Source: Neolewinella maritima (lineage in GTDB: Bacteria; Bacteroidota; Bacteroidia; Chitinophagales; Saprospiraceae). Taken from it: a stretch of DNA of 64,000 nt. Under the pieces are notes generated by a model that was not told the origin of the DNA, did no database searches, and saw only the letters and a program-made list of their open reading frames with translations. Shown in pieces: positions 35,195 to 45,030 of the stretch (its first letter is position 1; each line of letters begins with the position of its first letter). The position numbers were made by a program, and so were the translations under genes. The stretch covers positions 496,001-560,000 of the forward strand of contig NZ_CAKLPZ010000002.1 of NCBI RefSeq assembly GCF_923081025.1. The letters are read 5' to 3'.

Positions 35195-37261
35195 CTACCT
35201 GAGTACCCATGTATAGGCTCCCGCTACCGCGGTGAGGTGTACCCCCGGGTACCGCTCCCGCCACAGCTCGCCGACGTAGGGAGCGTTCGATCCGTCTACG
35301 ACTATAGGTATGCCCTCCGGCAGCTCCGTTACACGGTCTGGCCGTAGTCCGTTGCGTACCAGTATCAGTTGTACGTCCGGCCACTGCGCTGGGGGAGTCC
35401 ATGATTCCCGCCCATCCAGTACCAGCACGCGCTGGTCGAGCAGCCGCAGTAGCGGTGTGCGCACGGTGACTGCCGGCAGCGTAGTATCCCGGTCGAACGC
35501 CATTACATCGTCAACGTCGATCCCCAGTGCCCGCCGGCCCGGCAGTACGTTGAAGGCCAGATCGTCTTCCTCCAGGCTGTCCCCAATGGCTATGCCCCGC
35601 TGTCCGTCGTATACATCGATCAGACTGGCCCGATTTAAATGATACACCGTGAACTGCGGTGGGGGAGGGGAAAGCAGGGGTCCGAGCAGCCAGTAGCCGC
35701 TCAGTGCCGCGGTCAGGCCCATAACCGCCCACCGCCCCCGGTGACTCGGTCGGAAAGCCAGGTACGCCAGGCAGCCGATCAGCGCGTAGAGCCCCACGAC
35801 CGACAGCCAAGAGAAGTCCGTCAGCTGCAGGGTAGCCCCCGGCAGCTTGCGGCAATAGAAGATGAAGGTGTTCTGCAGGCTCACCACTGCATCCAGTACG
35901 GTACCCGTGAGCCACAGTCCGCCCCCGCTCACGCCTAGCAGGGCCAGGAAGCCGTGGAGTAGACCCAGACCCAGCACCAGGTAAGCAAAGACGATGACCA
36001 GCGTCCCGCTCAGCATGAAGTAGACCGGAAACTGCCCGAAATAGTACAGCGAGAGCGGCAGCGTACCCAGCTGCGCGGCTGTAGATACCGCAATGGCACT
36101 CCAGATCAGCTGCAGCTTGCCCGGTAGGTACACCATCCGCTCGAGCCGCCGGGCGAAAAGTGCGATACCCGCTACGGCCGCAAACGATAGCTGGAAGCCT
36201 ACTTGTAGCACCTGCTTCGGCTCCGCTATGAGCATGACCAGCGCGGCAATGGCCAGCAGGTTGAACACGCTGTTGCTGCGGTTGAGCTGCTTACCCAGCA
36301 GTACGACGCTCACCATCATGGCCGCCCGCTGTACCGACGGACTCAGCCCGGTAATGAGCGCGAAATACCACACCAGCACGATCGTAAGCCCCGTCCGCAC
36401 GGCCAGCCACAGCGGGCGCGGCGGCACCAGCAGGCGCAGCAGTTGCATCACGATCAGGGCCAGAATACCTACGTGCAGTCCCGATACCGCCAGCACGTGG
36501 ATGGCCCCCGTATCGGCGTAGGCCGACTTCACTTCCGTACCCAGCAAGTCCTTCTTACCCATGATCAGGGCGGCGGCTACGGCCAGTTCGTCGCCCGCCA
36601 GGTAGGGCTGTAGACTGGCGAACCAGGCGTCCCGCGCCCGCTCCCCGTAGGCCCGCAGCGAAAAGCCCGTCGCGCTACCCACCCGCAACCACTCACTCGA
36701 GTCGACGAAACTGCGCCGAAAGATATTTTTATCCGCCAGGTAGCCCGCGTAGTCGAAGGCCTCGGGATTCAGCGGGCCGGGCACCGTATCCACGTCGCTG
36801 GCCAATAGCAGACGTTCGCCGGTCCGCAGCGGATCACCCGCTATGTAGGCTACCAGCTTGCCATGCACGTCCAGCGTGAGGCTATCCCGCACGAGCTGCA
36901 CCACGTCCACCTCCGTGTTCTGCCGCCGCTCGCCCTGCCGTACCCGTTCTACATCCACCAGTAACTGATCCCCCGCCCGGTATGCGCTACTGAAGTGCGC
37001 CGGGTCATTCAGCGGATGCCGCACCCCCGCATACCAGCCCCCGAAACACAGGGTCGCCAGCAGCAGTACGCCAGTCGCCGGGCGCGGCCGCCGGTGCAGT
37101 GCTATGGCCAAAAGGAGAAGTCCTGCCGCTACTGCCCCGAAGTAGGTAGCATACGCATAGTCCAGGGTATGCGCCAGCAGCATACCACCCGCCAGTGCCC
37201 CCACCGGGCCCAGCAGTGGAGCAACGGCCCAGGGAATTTGCGGTCGGGTCTGCGGCGGCAT
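35195..37261 (-). CDS. comEC: ComEC/Rec2 family DNA-uptake channel protein
   Basis: This large inner-membrane protein transports single-stranded DNA during natural transformation. About ten hydrophobic segments are visible. The OB-like DUF4131 region lies at about 60-165, and the Competence domain signature is AVSGLHVGILALIVMQLL and GLSPSVQRAAMMVSVVLLGK. The C-terminal about 170 residues lack the HxHxDH zinc motif of the usual beta-lactamase-like domain. The frame opens at 37360, but ATG 37261 (MPPQTRPQIPWAVAP) is preferred because earlier codons overlap the divergent csaA-like gene and its promoter; this gives 688 aa. Confidence 0.88.
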   Translation of the reverse strand: MPPQTRPQIPWAVAPLLGPVGALAGGMLLAHTLDYAYATYFGAVAAGLLLLAIALHRRPRPATGVLLLATLCFGGWYAGVRHPLNDPAHFSSAYRAGDQLLVDVERVRQGERRQNTEVDVVQLVRDSLTLDVHGKLVAYIAGDPLRTGERLLLASDVDTVPGPLNPEAFDYAGYLADKNIFRRSFVDSSEWLRVGSATGFSLRAYGERARDAWFASLQPYLAGDELAVAAALIMGKKDLLGTEVKSAYADTGAIHVLAVSGLHVGILALIVMQLLRLLVPPRPLWLAVRTGLTIVLVWYFALITGLSPSVQRAAMMVSVVLLGKQLNRSNSVFNLLAIAALVMLIAEPKQVLQVGFQLSFAAVAGIALFARRLERMVYLPGKLQLIWSAIAVSTAAQLGTLPLSLYYFGQFPVYFMLSGTLVIVFAYLVLGLGLLHGFLALLGVSGGGLWLTGTVLDAVVSLQNTFIFYCRKLPGATLQLTDFSWLSVVGLYALIGCLAYLAFRPSHRGRWAVMGLTAALSGYWLLGPLLSPPPPQFTVYHLNRASLIDVYDGQRGIAIGDSLEEDDLAFNVLPGRRALGIDVDDVMAFDRDTTLPAVTVRTPLLRLLDQRVLVLDGRESWTPPAQWPDVQLILVRNGLRPDRVTELPEGIPIVVDGSNAPYVGELWRERYPGVHLTAVAGAYTWVLR

Positions 37262-37347
37262 ACCCGCAAGGTAACCGGTTCCCGGCATCCCTGCCGGGGC
37301 TTGGCAAACGCTACACATCTCCGCCCCCCATACCGTAACATAGCAGC

Positions 37348-37695
37348 ATGGAAGCAGCACCCGACCCCCTCAGCTGGGCAGAGTTTACCAAAGTAGACAT
37401 GCGCATCGGTACCATCGTAGCGGCCGAGCCCTTTGCGGAGGCGCGCAATCCGAGCTATAAATTGCGCATCGACTTCGGGGAGCTGGGGGAGCGTAAATCC
37501 TCCGCCCAGCTCACGGATCTTTACGCGCCGGCGGACCTGATCGGGCGACAGGTCGTGGCCGTGGTCAACTTCCCACCCAAGCAGATCGCTACGATGATGA
37601 GCGAGTGCCTGGTGCTGGGTAGTCTGGGTACGGACAAGGCGGTGACCCTACTGCAGCCCGAGCGCAGGGTAGCGAACGGACTACGGATTGGCTAG
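37348..37695 (+). CDS. CsaA-like tRNA-binding (OB-fold) protein
   Basis: The 115-aa protein consists of one tRNA_bind OB domain: WAEFTKVDMRIGTIVAAEPFAEARNP, then KLRIDFGELGERKSSAQLT, VVAVVNFPPKQIA and MSECLVLGS. This is the pattern of CsaA, described as a secretion-related chaperone that binds peptides and tRNA-like structures. Start is ATG 37348, divergent from comEC. The function in Bacteroidota is not established. Confidence 0.9.
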   Translation: MEAAPDPLSWAEFTKVDMRIGTIVAAEPFAEARNPSYKLRIDFGELGERKSSAQLTDLYAPADLIGRQVVAVVNFPPKQIATMMSECLVLGSLGTDKAVTLLQPERRVANGLRIG

Positions 37696-37762
37696 GTCAT
37701 AAATCCAAACCCGTACTAAGGCGTTGCATAGGCTCTCCGTGTACCCACAAGCTCGTTCCGGC

Positions 37763-39112
37763 ATGATCCGACTCCTACCGCTCCTCGGTATTTTACTCTG
37801 CACCGGCGTGCGCGCCCAGGATAGTCTGCGGCTGAGTCTGAGCGATGCGATCCAGCGGGGACTGGAAAATAACTACCAGATCCGCATTGCCACCAACGAA
37901 CTGGAGGTGGCCCGCAACAACGACGACTACGCTCTGACGCAGAAGTACCCGACGATCAGTCTGGGTCTGAGCCCCGGCGTAGGCTACCGCAACCAGAGCA
38001 ACCCGGCCAGTATCGTAGTGCAGAGCACGACGACCAGCTACAGCGTGGCCCCCACGGCCCAGCTCAACTGGGTGCTGTTCAACGGAGGGCGCATCGCGAT
38101 CAATAAGGAGCGGCTGGGAACCCTGGCCGAGCTGAGTGCCGGCCAACTACAGCTACAGATCGAAAACAGCGTACAGGATATCATCGACGCCTACTATACG
38201 GCCGTCGTGCAGGAGGAACAGATCCGCGTACGCCAGCGCGTGCTGGGCCTGAGCCGCGACCGCATCGATTACCAGCAAGTAAGGCGGGAATTCGGGCAGG
38301 GGGGCACCTTTGATGAGTTGCAGGCGCGCGACGCCTACCTCTCGGACTCCACCAACCTGGTCGTACAGCGCGTGAACTACGCCAACGCAGTCCGCAACCT
38401 GCTGCAACTGATGGGCGAAACCGTGCTCAACCAGCCCGTAGCCCTGACCACCGCACTAACCTACGAAGAAACCGACTACGACCCCGCCGCCCTCGAGGCC
38501 CAGCTGCTGGCGGCCAACCGCAATCTGCAGAACCTGCTCATCAACCGCGACCTGGCCGCCCTGCAGACTCGCCTGATCGAAACGGAGCGGCTGCCGACCA
38601 TCGGCATCGGGGCGGGGGTGAACTACGACATCGCCGTGCAGACCGGCACCCAGACTTTCGAATTCGGCGGCGACCAGCCGGGACGGGAGCAGGAACTGCC
38701 GGGGGTAGCCGCGCGTACGCTGGCGGGAAACATCGGCTTCACGGCCAGCTACCTCCTCTTCGACGGGGGCAACCGCCGGGTGCGTATCCAGTCCTCCCGC
38801 CTGCAAGAGATGACCGCCCAGCTAGACTACCAGTCCGCGCAACAACAACTACGCACCGCCCTGTACAACACCCTGGCGCTGTACGACAACCAAACGCGCA
38901 TCATCGGTATTACCCAGCAGTTAATCGACAACGCCGAGCGCAACATCGAGATCGCCGCCGAGCGCTTCCGGGGTGGCACGATCAACAGCTTCGACTACCG
39001 GCAGATCCAGCTCAACTACGCCAACGCCGAATTCCAGCTCCTGAACGCCCTGCTGAACCTGAAGCAGACAGAAACGGAGCTATTACGGGTGACGGGACAG
39101 ATCATAAGATAA
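37763..39112 (+). CDS. TolC-family outer-membrane efflux protein
   Basis: This protein of about 449 aa has a signal peptide (MIRLLPLLGILLCTGVRAQ) and two helical hairpin repeats: LSLSDAIQRGLENNYQIRIA starts the first, and ATNELEVARNNDDYALTQKYPTISLG-like and AERFRGGTINSFDYRQIQLNYANAEFQLLNALLNL segments follow. The pattern of TolC trimeric outer-membrane exit ducts is clear. The frame opens at a TTG (37724), but ATG 37763 begins the signal peptide. No adaptor or RND pump is adjacent. The ABC exporter gene 430 bp downstream is not an obvious partner because it is an MsbA-type half transporter. Confidence 0.9.
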   Translation: MIRLLPLLGILLCTGVRAQDSLRLSLSDAIQRGLENNYQIRIATNELEVARNNDDYALTQKYPTISLGLSPGVGYRNQSNPASIVVQSTTTSYSVAPTAQLNWVLFNGGRIAINKERLGTLAELSAGQLQLQIENSVQDIIDAYYTAVVQEEQIRVRQRVLGLSRDRIDYQQVRREFGQGGTFDELQARDAYLSDSTNLVVQRVNYANAVRNLLQLMGETVLNQPVALTTALTYEETDYDPAALEAQLLAANRNLQNLLINRDLAALQTRLIETERLPTIGIGAGVNYDIAVQTGTQTFEFGGDQPGREQELPGVAARTLAGNIGFTASYLLFDGGNRRVRIQSSRLQEMTAQLDYQSAQQQLRTALYNTLALYDNQTRIIGITQQLIDNAERNIEIAAERFRGGTINSFDYRQIQLNYANAEFQLLNALLNLKQTETELLRVTGQIIR

Positions 39113-39127
39113 CTAGCAGACGACCCA

Positions 39128-39487
39128 ATGAAGAATGTATTAGGTACCGCCCTGCAGGGCTGCTGCACCGATCCGATGACCGGCTTCTACCGCGACGGCG
39201 TATGCCGGACCGGTCCCCAGGATACGGGACGGCACGTGGTGTGCGCCGTGATGACCGAGGAGTTTCTCACCTTCACAAAGTCGCGCGGCAATGACCTGAG
39301 CACCCCCGTTCCCGCCTACGCCTTTCCCGGCCTGAAGCCCGGTGACGGCTGGTGCCTGTGCGCACTGCGGTGGAAGGAAGCTTATGAGGCGGGGATGGCC
39401 CCGCCCGTCAGACTGGAGGCTACGCACGAGTCGGCCCTGAAGTATGTAAGCTTAGAGGCGCTGCGGGAAATGGAGCAGACGGCCTAG
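39128..39487 (+). CDS. DUF2237 family protein
   Basis: A 119-aa soluble protein with the DUF2237 signatures: NVLGTALQGCCTDPMTGFYRDG, TGRHVVCAVMTEEFLTFTKSRGNDLSTP and FPGLKPGDGWCLCALRW. Several cysteines are conserved in the family (CC and CLC). Function is unknown. It follows the TolC gene by 15 bp. Confidence 0.92.
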   Translation: MKNVLGTALQGCCTDPMTGFYRDGVCRTGPQDTGRHVVCAVMTEEFLTFTKSRGNDLSTPVPAYAFPGLKPGDGWCLCALRWKEAYEAGMAPPVRLEATHESALKYVSLEALREMEQTA

Positions 39488-39545
39488 CCGTAAAAACTTC
39501 TGGCTGCGGGTGACCCAAAGCAGGTGCGGGGTGTTACACCACTTC

Positions 39546-41312
39546 ATGGCCACGAAGGAAGAGAAGCAAAAATTCGACCTGTACCTCCTCTGGCGGGTAC
39601 TGGCGCTGGCCAAACCCTACAAGAAAGTAGCCATCCTGGCCGTCACGCTGGCCGTGCTGCTGGCCCCCCTGTCGATCGCCCGTCCGCGGCTGATCCAGAA
39701 GATGGTGGACGACTATATTTTCGTCGGTGACACCAGCGGACTCACCTTCTGGGCCCTCGTGATCGCCGGCCTACTCGTGCTGGAGGCGCTGTGTCGTTAT
39801 TCCTTCGTGTACAGCTCCAACTGGCTGGGGCAATCGGTGATCCGCGACCTGCGGGTCAAGGTGTTTAGCCACATCAACAGTCTGCGGCTCAGCTACTTCG
39901 ATAAGACACCGATCGGTACGTCGACGACGCGTACGATCAGCGATATCCAGAGCATCAACAGCATCTTCGCCGAGGGGGTGATCACCATCCTGGCCGACCT
40001 GATGTCGATCATAGCCGTACTGGCCATCATGCTCACGACGAGCTGGCGGCTGACGCTGATCTGCCTCACGACCATGCCCTTCCTGATGCTGGCTAGTTAC
40101 GTATTCAAGGAAGCGGTGAAGAAGTCGTACCAGCGGGTGCGTACCGAGATCCAGCGCATGAACGCCTTTCTGCAGGAGCGGATCACGGGCATGCGCATCG
40201 TGCAGATCTTCAACGCCGAGCGGGGTGAGGCGCGCAAGTTCGCCGAGATCAATAAGGAATACCGCAAGGCCAATATCGATGCGATCCTGTACTACGCCAT
40301 CTTCTTTCCTACCGTGGACATCATCGCGGCGGCCAGTCTGGCGCTGATGGTCTGGTGGGGCGCGCAGGACGTAGCCCGGGCCGGCGGGGTGACGCTGGGT
40401 GCACTGGTGGCCTTTCCGATCTACATCAATATGCTGTTTCGCCCGATCCGGGTGCTGGCCGACAAGTTCAATACCCTGCAAATGGGACTAGTAGCCTCCG
40501 AGCGGGTCTTCAAGGTGATCGACCGCGATGACCAGATCGAGAATACGGGCTCCCTACAGCCGGAGCGCCTGCGGGGAGAGGTGGAGTTTCGCAACGTCTG
40601 GTTTGCCTACACGGGCATCGACTGGATCCTGAAGGACCTGAGCTTCAAGCTGAAGAGTGGAGAAACCCTGGCTATCGTGGGCAGTACCGGCTCCGGTAAG
40701 ACGACCATCACCAACGTGATCAACCGCTTCTACGAGTACCAGCGGGGCGAGATCCTGGTGGACGGGGAGGATTTGCGGCAGTACGAACTCAATGCGCTGC
40801 GCAGCAATATGGCCATGGTGCTGCAGGATGTCTTCCTCTTCACCGGCTCGGTACTAGAGAACATCACCCTGCGCGATCCGGACATCAGCCGCGAACGGGT
40901 CATCGAGGCCGCCAAGCTCATCGGCGCACACGAGTTCATCGACCGGCTGCCGGGAGGCTACGACTACGACGTGATGGAGCGCGGCGCTACCCTGAGTATG
41001 GGGCAGCGGCAGCTGATCTCCTTCGTGCGGGCGCTGGTCTTCGATCCGGACATTCTGATCCTGGATGAGGCGACGAGTAGCGTGGACCCGGAAACGGAGG
41101 GTATCATCCAGTATGCCATCGAGAAACTGATCGACCGGCGCACCAGTATCGTGATCGCCCACCGACTCAGTACGATCCGTAATGCAGACAACATCATGGT
41201 GCTGGAAAAGGGCGAGATCAAGGAGTTAGGCCCCCATGACGAACTGCTGCAGGTCGAGGATGGACGGTACCGGGAACTGTACGAAATGCAGTTTCTCGAA
41301 GCAGCCGAGTAG
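39546..41312 (+). CDS. ABC exporter (MsbA/MdlB-like half transporter)
   Basis: This protein of about 588 aa has a type IV exporter membrane domain (six hydrophobic segments, about 20-315) and a nucleotide-binding domain: Walker A GSTGSGKTT, signature LSMGQRQLISF, Walker B ILILDEATSSVD and the H-loop IAHRLSTIR. It should work as a homodimer or with another half transporter. Substrates in this group are lipids or drugs. The frame starts at 39510, but ATG 39546 (MATKEEKQKFDLYLLW) fits the family N-terminus better. Confidence 0.9.
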   Translation: MATKEEKQKFDLYLLWRVLALAKPYKKVAILAVTLAVLLAPLSIARPRLIQKMVDDYIFVGDTSGLTFWALVIAGLLVLEALCRYSFVYSSNWLGQSVIRDLRVKVFSHINSLRLSYFDKTPIGTSTTRTISDIQSINSIFAEGVITILADLMSIIAVLAIMLTTSWRLTLICLTTMPFLMLASYVFKEAVKKSYQRVRTEIQRMNAFLQERITGMRIVQIFNAERGEARKFAEINKEYRKANIDAILYYAIFFPTVDIIAAASLALMVWWGAQDVARAGGVTLGALVAFPIYINMLFRPIRVLADKFNTLQMGLVASERVFKVIDRDDQIENTGSLQPERLRGEVEFRNVWFAYTGIDWILKDLSFKLKSGETLAIVGSTGSGKTTITNVINRFYEYQRGEILVDGEDLRQYELNALRSNMAMVLQDVFLFTGSVLENITLRDPDISRERVIEAAKLIGAHEFIDRLPGGYDYDVMERGATLSMGQRQLISFVRALVFDPDILILDEATSSVDPETEGIIQYAIEKLIDRRTSIVIAHRLSTIRNADNIMVLEKGEIKELGPHDELLQVEDGRYRELYEMQFLEAAE

Positions 41313-41381
41313 ATAACCGCGGGTAACCTAACTTCGTGGTTTCCAGTAAGACATATTTCAGCACCCCACACCTTCCTTCTC

Positions 41382-42995
41382 TTGAAAAGCCATACTACCG
41401 CCCACGACGGCATTTTTACCAACCTGAAGGGCGATCTACCAGCTAGTATCGTAGTATTCTTCGTGGCCCTGCCGCTGTGTTTGGGCATCGCCTTAGCAAG
41501 TGGTGCGCCCCTCTTTTCTGGCCTGATCGCCGGTATCGTAGGAGGCATCGTAGTGGGCGCCATCAGTGGCTCCAACGTAGGGGTGAGTGGACCGGCGGCG
41601 GGGCTGACGGCCATTGTCCTCTCCGCACTGACCGATTTGGGCAGCTTCGAGCTCTTCCTGACCTGTGTCGTGCTGGGCGGAGTTATTCAGATCGTGCTGG
41701 GTGTACTGCGCGCCGGTGTGATCGGGTACTTCTTTCCCTCGGCGGTGATCAAGGGAATGCTGACGGGCATCGGGCTCATCATTATTCTGAAGCAGATCCC
41801 CCACTTTTTCGGCTATGACAAAGTACCCGAAGGGAATGATGCCTTCATTCAGAACGATGGGCAGAATACCTTTTCCGAGATTTTCAACATGATAGATTAT
41901 ATCGCGATCGGTCCGACGATCATCGCGTTTATCGCCCTGGCCATACTGATCCTCTGGGAGGCGGTACTCTCCAAGAAGAGTAAGGTATTTACCATTGTTC
42001 CGGGGCCGGTCGTTGCCGTAGCAGCGGGCATCGTCTGGCAGATCACCATGCAGGGTACCGAGTGGGGCATCCGTCCCGAACACTTAGTGCCGCTACCCGT
42101 ACCGGAGAACTTCGACTCGTTCCTGGGACAATTCAGCTTTCCCGACTTCAGCGCCGTGACCAACGGAGCGGTGTGGGTGACCGCCTTTACCATCGCGCTC
42201 GTAGCCAGTCTGGAAACCCTGCTGTGTGTAGAGGCGACCGATAAGCTCGACCCCTACCGGCGGGTAACCCCGACCAACCGGGAACTGATCGCTCAGGGAG
42301 CCGGTAACGTCGTATCGGGACTGATCGGGGGCCTGCCAGTGACGCAGGTTATCGTGCGCAGTTCGGCCAATATTCAGTCGGGCGGGCGCACGAAGCTGTC
42401 GGCCATCGTGCACGGCATCCTGCTGTTGGTGAGTGTCATCATGATCCCTACCGTTCTGAACCGTATCCCCCTTTCCGTACTCGCTGCGGTACTGCTGCTG
42501 GTGGGCTACAAACTAGCCAAGCCGGCCACTTTTGCCGGAATGTACAAGGTGGGCTGGCGACAGTTCGTACCCTACATCGTTACAGTTGTAGCGATCGTAC
42601 TTACTGACCTGCTCATCGGCATTAGTCTGGGCTTGGGCGTGGGTATCCTCGTCATCCTGTACACCAGCTACCAGAACTCTCACTTCCTGCACAAGGAGGA
42701 CATGGACGGGGAGCGGCCTAAAGTCAAGATCACCCTCGCTGAGGAAGTGACCTTCTTCAATAAAGCGGCCATCCGGAAGCAACTCGATGAGATCGCCGAG
42801 GGCTCTAGTTTGTTCCTGGACGTACGCCAGACCCGCTTCCTGGACTATGATGTGGTGGAGGTACTCAATGATTTCGTCACCTCCTTCAAGGACCGCAACG
42901 TAGAGGTGGTAGTGATCATGGAGAACGAGCGAGTAAGCAACCCGCAGGATTACTTCGAGGTATTCGACATGCGGTCGGTGACCGGAGCGCGCTAG
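41382..42995 (+). CDS. SulP family anion transporter, first of two
   Basis: The 537-aa protein has the SulP membrane core (about 12 hydrophobic segments, 1-430: GDLPASIVVFFVALPLCLGIALASGAP, VGVSGPAAGLTAIVLSALT) and a short C-terminal STAS domain (about 445-535: LFLDVRQTRFLDYDVVEVL). SulP proteins move sulfate, bicarbonate or other anions; no residue pattern settles which. The start is TTG 41382, since no ATG or GTG lies in frame between the ABC gene and residue 1 of the conserved region. A second SulP gene follows 79 bp later. Confidence 0.85.
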   Translation: MKSHTTAHDGIFTNLKGDLPASIVVFFVALPLCLGIALASGAPLFSGLIAGIVGGIVVGAISGSNVGVSGPAAGLTAIVLSALTDLGSFELFLTCVVLGGVIQIVLGVLRAGVIGYFFPSAVIKGMLTGIGLIIILKQIPHFFGYDKVPEGNDAFIQNDGQNTFSEIFNMIDYIAIGPTIIAFIALAILILWEAVLSKKSKVFTIVPGPVVAVAAGIVWQITMQGTEWGIRPEHLVPLPVPENFDSFLGQFSFPDFSAVTNGAVWVTAFTIALVASLETLLCVEATDKLDPYRRVTPTNRELIAQGAGNVVSGLIGGLPVTQVIVRSSANIQSGGRTKLSAIVHGILLLVSVIMIPTVLNRIPLSVLAAVLLLVGYKLAKPATFAGMYKVGWRQFVPYIVTVVAIVLTDLLIGISLGLGVGILVILYTSYQNSHFLHKEDMDGERPKVKITLAEEVTFFNKAAIRKQLDEIAEGSSLFLDVRQTRFLDYDVVEVLNDFVTSFKDRNVEVVVIMENERVSNPQDYFEVFDMRSVTGAR

Positions 42996-43074
42996 GCGGA
43001 GGCATCGAACAAGGAGGCTGGTAAAGCCGTAAATTACCGGAACGACCGACCGGGTCGCGCTTCAAGTACTCCGC

Positions 43075-45021
43075 ATGACTAACCCCTTTACCTTCGACCT
43101 TTCTAACCTACGGGGTGACTTCTTTGGCGGACTGACCGCCGGTATCGTAGCCCTGCCCCTGGCCCTGGCCTTTGGTGCGCAGACGGCCCTGGGGCCGATG
43201 GCCGGCCTGTACGGAGCCATCGCCATTGCTATCGTGGCTGCACTCTTTGGTGGTACGGCTACACAAGTAAGTGGCCCTACGGCACCGATGACGGTAGTGA
43301 GCTCGGCCGTCATCGCCAACTCGCTGGTAGAGTCGGGAGCCGATACGGTAGCCGAAGCCCTGCCGCTGATCCTGGCGACCTTCTTTCTGGCCGGTCTGAT
43401 CGAGATGATCTTCGGAATCATTAAGCTGGGGCGCTACATCAAGTATATCCCCTATCCCGTGGTGTCGGGCTTCATGAGCGGGATCGGGGTGATCATCATC
43501 GTTACGCAGCTGTTTCCCGCACTGGGCTACTCGGCGGCCAACGATACGGAACTGGTGGCCGGCAGAATGCCCCATGCGGAGGAGCAAATTCTGGAAAAGA
43601 TCATCCGGGAAGAGGAAAGCAGCACGTTGAAGGGCGTGATGGATGCATCGGTGATCGCGGAGACGGACCGGCGGTTTGCGGATGTGACCCCGGAGGAGAT
43701 CCGTACCGAGGCGATCCGCCTGGCAACGCGCAAGGTGCGCGGTACCAAGGGGACCATCGCCAATATCTACCGGCCCTTTACGGTACCGGGTGGCATCAAC
43801 TACCTCAACCTACTGCTCGCCGTAGGCACCATCCTGATCATCTACGGCTTCAAGCGGATCACGTCGATCATCCCGTCCAGTCTGGCGGCGCTGGTGATCA
43901 TGACGCTGGTGGCCTTCTTCTTTATGCAGGGGGAAGTGCCGGTGATCGGACAGGTACAGCAGGGTTTACCGCCCATCTATTTCGACTTCTTCGGCCAGTT
44001 TGCCAATACGAGCTACCTGCTGCGCATCCTGCAATTCGCCTTCACGCTGGCGGCACTGGGAGCGATCGACTCCCTGCTCACCTCCGTAGTGGCCGACAAC
44101 ATCACGAAGACCAAGCACGACCCCAACCAGGAATTGATCGGTCAGGGACTGGGCAATATGGCGGCCGCTTTCATTGGCGGACTACCCGGTGCCGGTGCCA
44201 CGATGCGCACGGTGATCAACGTACAGTCGGGCGGCAAGACCAAGATCTCCGGCATCATCGCGGGTGTGTTCCTGTTGCTGGTGCTGCTGGGCCTGAGCGG
44301 TATCGTATCCTACATTCCTAACGGCGTGCTGGCGGGTATCCTGATCACGGTAGGTATCGGTATCATCGATTATAAGGGCTTCCGACACCTACGGAGTATA
44401 CCACTCGGTGATGCAGCGGTGATGGTCCTGGTGCTACTGCTGACCGTATTTGTAGGGCTGCTCGAGGCCGTCGCCTTCGGCATGGTACTGGCCGCGCTGC
44501 TGTTCATGAAAAAGACCGCCGATACGGTGGAGGAGGGAGCCAGCAGCAGTTCGCTGGAAGAGTTCAGCCGGGAAAAGCCCTGGGCGGACGATAGCGACCT
44601 GGTCGAACGACTCGGCGATCGGGTATTCATCAAGCACCTGGAGGGTCCGCTATTCTTCGGCTTCGTATCCACCTTCCAGGCCATGATGCGGCAACTGCCC
44701 ACCGTGGAGGTCGTGGTCATCCGTATGGCACGGGTCCCCTACATCGACCAGTCGGGGCTCTACGCTATGGAGGATGCTATCCTGGATATGCAGCGCCGGG
44801 GCATTGCCGTCATCTTCACCGGTATGAACGAGCAGATCCGGTCCATGATGGAACGCATCAATCTCGTACCCGGACTGGTACCGGAAGAGCACAACTTCAC
44901 CACATTCGAGCAGGCCCGTACCTGGCTCAGCGCGCGGCTGGCCGAAGGCAACCTCGAGCAGCAGTCCGAAGTACAGCAGAACGCCCCGCCCGTGGTGGGT
45001 GATGGGATTGACGAAGCGTAG
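43075..45021 (+). CDS. SulP family anion transporter, second of two
   Basis: This 648-aa SulP protein has the core motif FDLSNLRGDFFGGLTAGIVALPLALAFG and VSGPTAPMTVV, and a C-terminal STAS domain (about 520-620: VFIKHLEGPLFFGFVSTF, VPYIDQSGLYAME). It differs from its neighbour by a hydrophilic, charged insertion of about 85 residues (about 157-240) between membrane segments. Start is ATG 43075. Adjacent SulP genes of different subfamily suggest distinct substrates or direction. The substrate is unknown; bicarbonate and sulfate are the main candidates. Confidence 0.87.
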   Translation: MTNPFTFDLSNLRGDFFGGLTAGIVALPLALAFGAQTALGPMAGLYGAIAIAIVAALFGGTATQVSGPTAPMTVVSSAVIANSLVESGADTVAEALPLILATFFLAGLIEMIFGIIKLGRYIKYIPYPVVSGFMSGIGVIIIVTQLFPALGYSAANDTELVAGRMPHAEEQILEKIIREEESSTLKGVMDASVIAETDRRFADVTPEEIRTEAIRLATRKVRGTKGTIANIYRPFTVPGGINYLNLLLAVGTILIIYGFKRITSIIPSSLAALVIMTLVAFFFMQGEVPVIGQVQQGLPPIYFDFFGQFANTSYLLRILQFAFTLAALGAIDSLLTSVVADNITKTKHDPNQELIGQGLGNMAAAFIGGLPGAGATMRTVINVQSGGKTKISGIIAGVFLLLVLLGLSGIVSYIPNGVLAGILITVGIGIIDYKGFRHLRSIPLGDAAVMVLVLLLTVFVGLLEAVAFGMVLAALLFMKKTADTVEEGASSSSLEEFSREKPWADDSDLVERLGDRVFIKHLEGPLFFGFVSTFQAMMRQLPTVEVVVIRMARVPYIDQSGLYAMEDAILDMQRRGIAVIFTGMNEQIRSMMERINLVPGLVPEEHNFTTFEQARTWLSARLAEGNLEQQSEVQQNAPPVVGDGIDEA

Positions 45022-45030
45022 GCTATTGGT

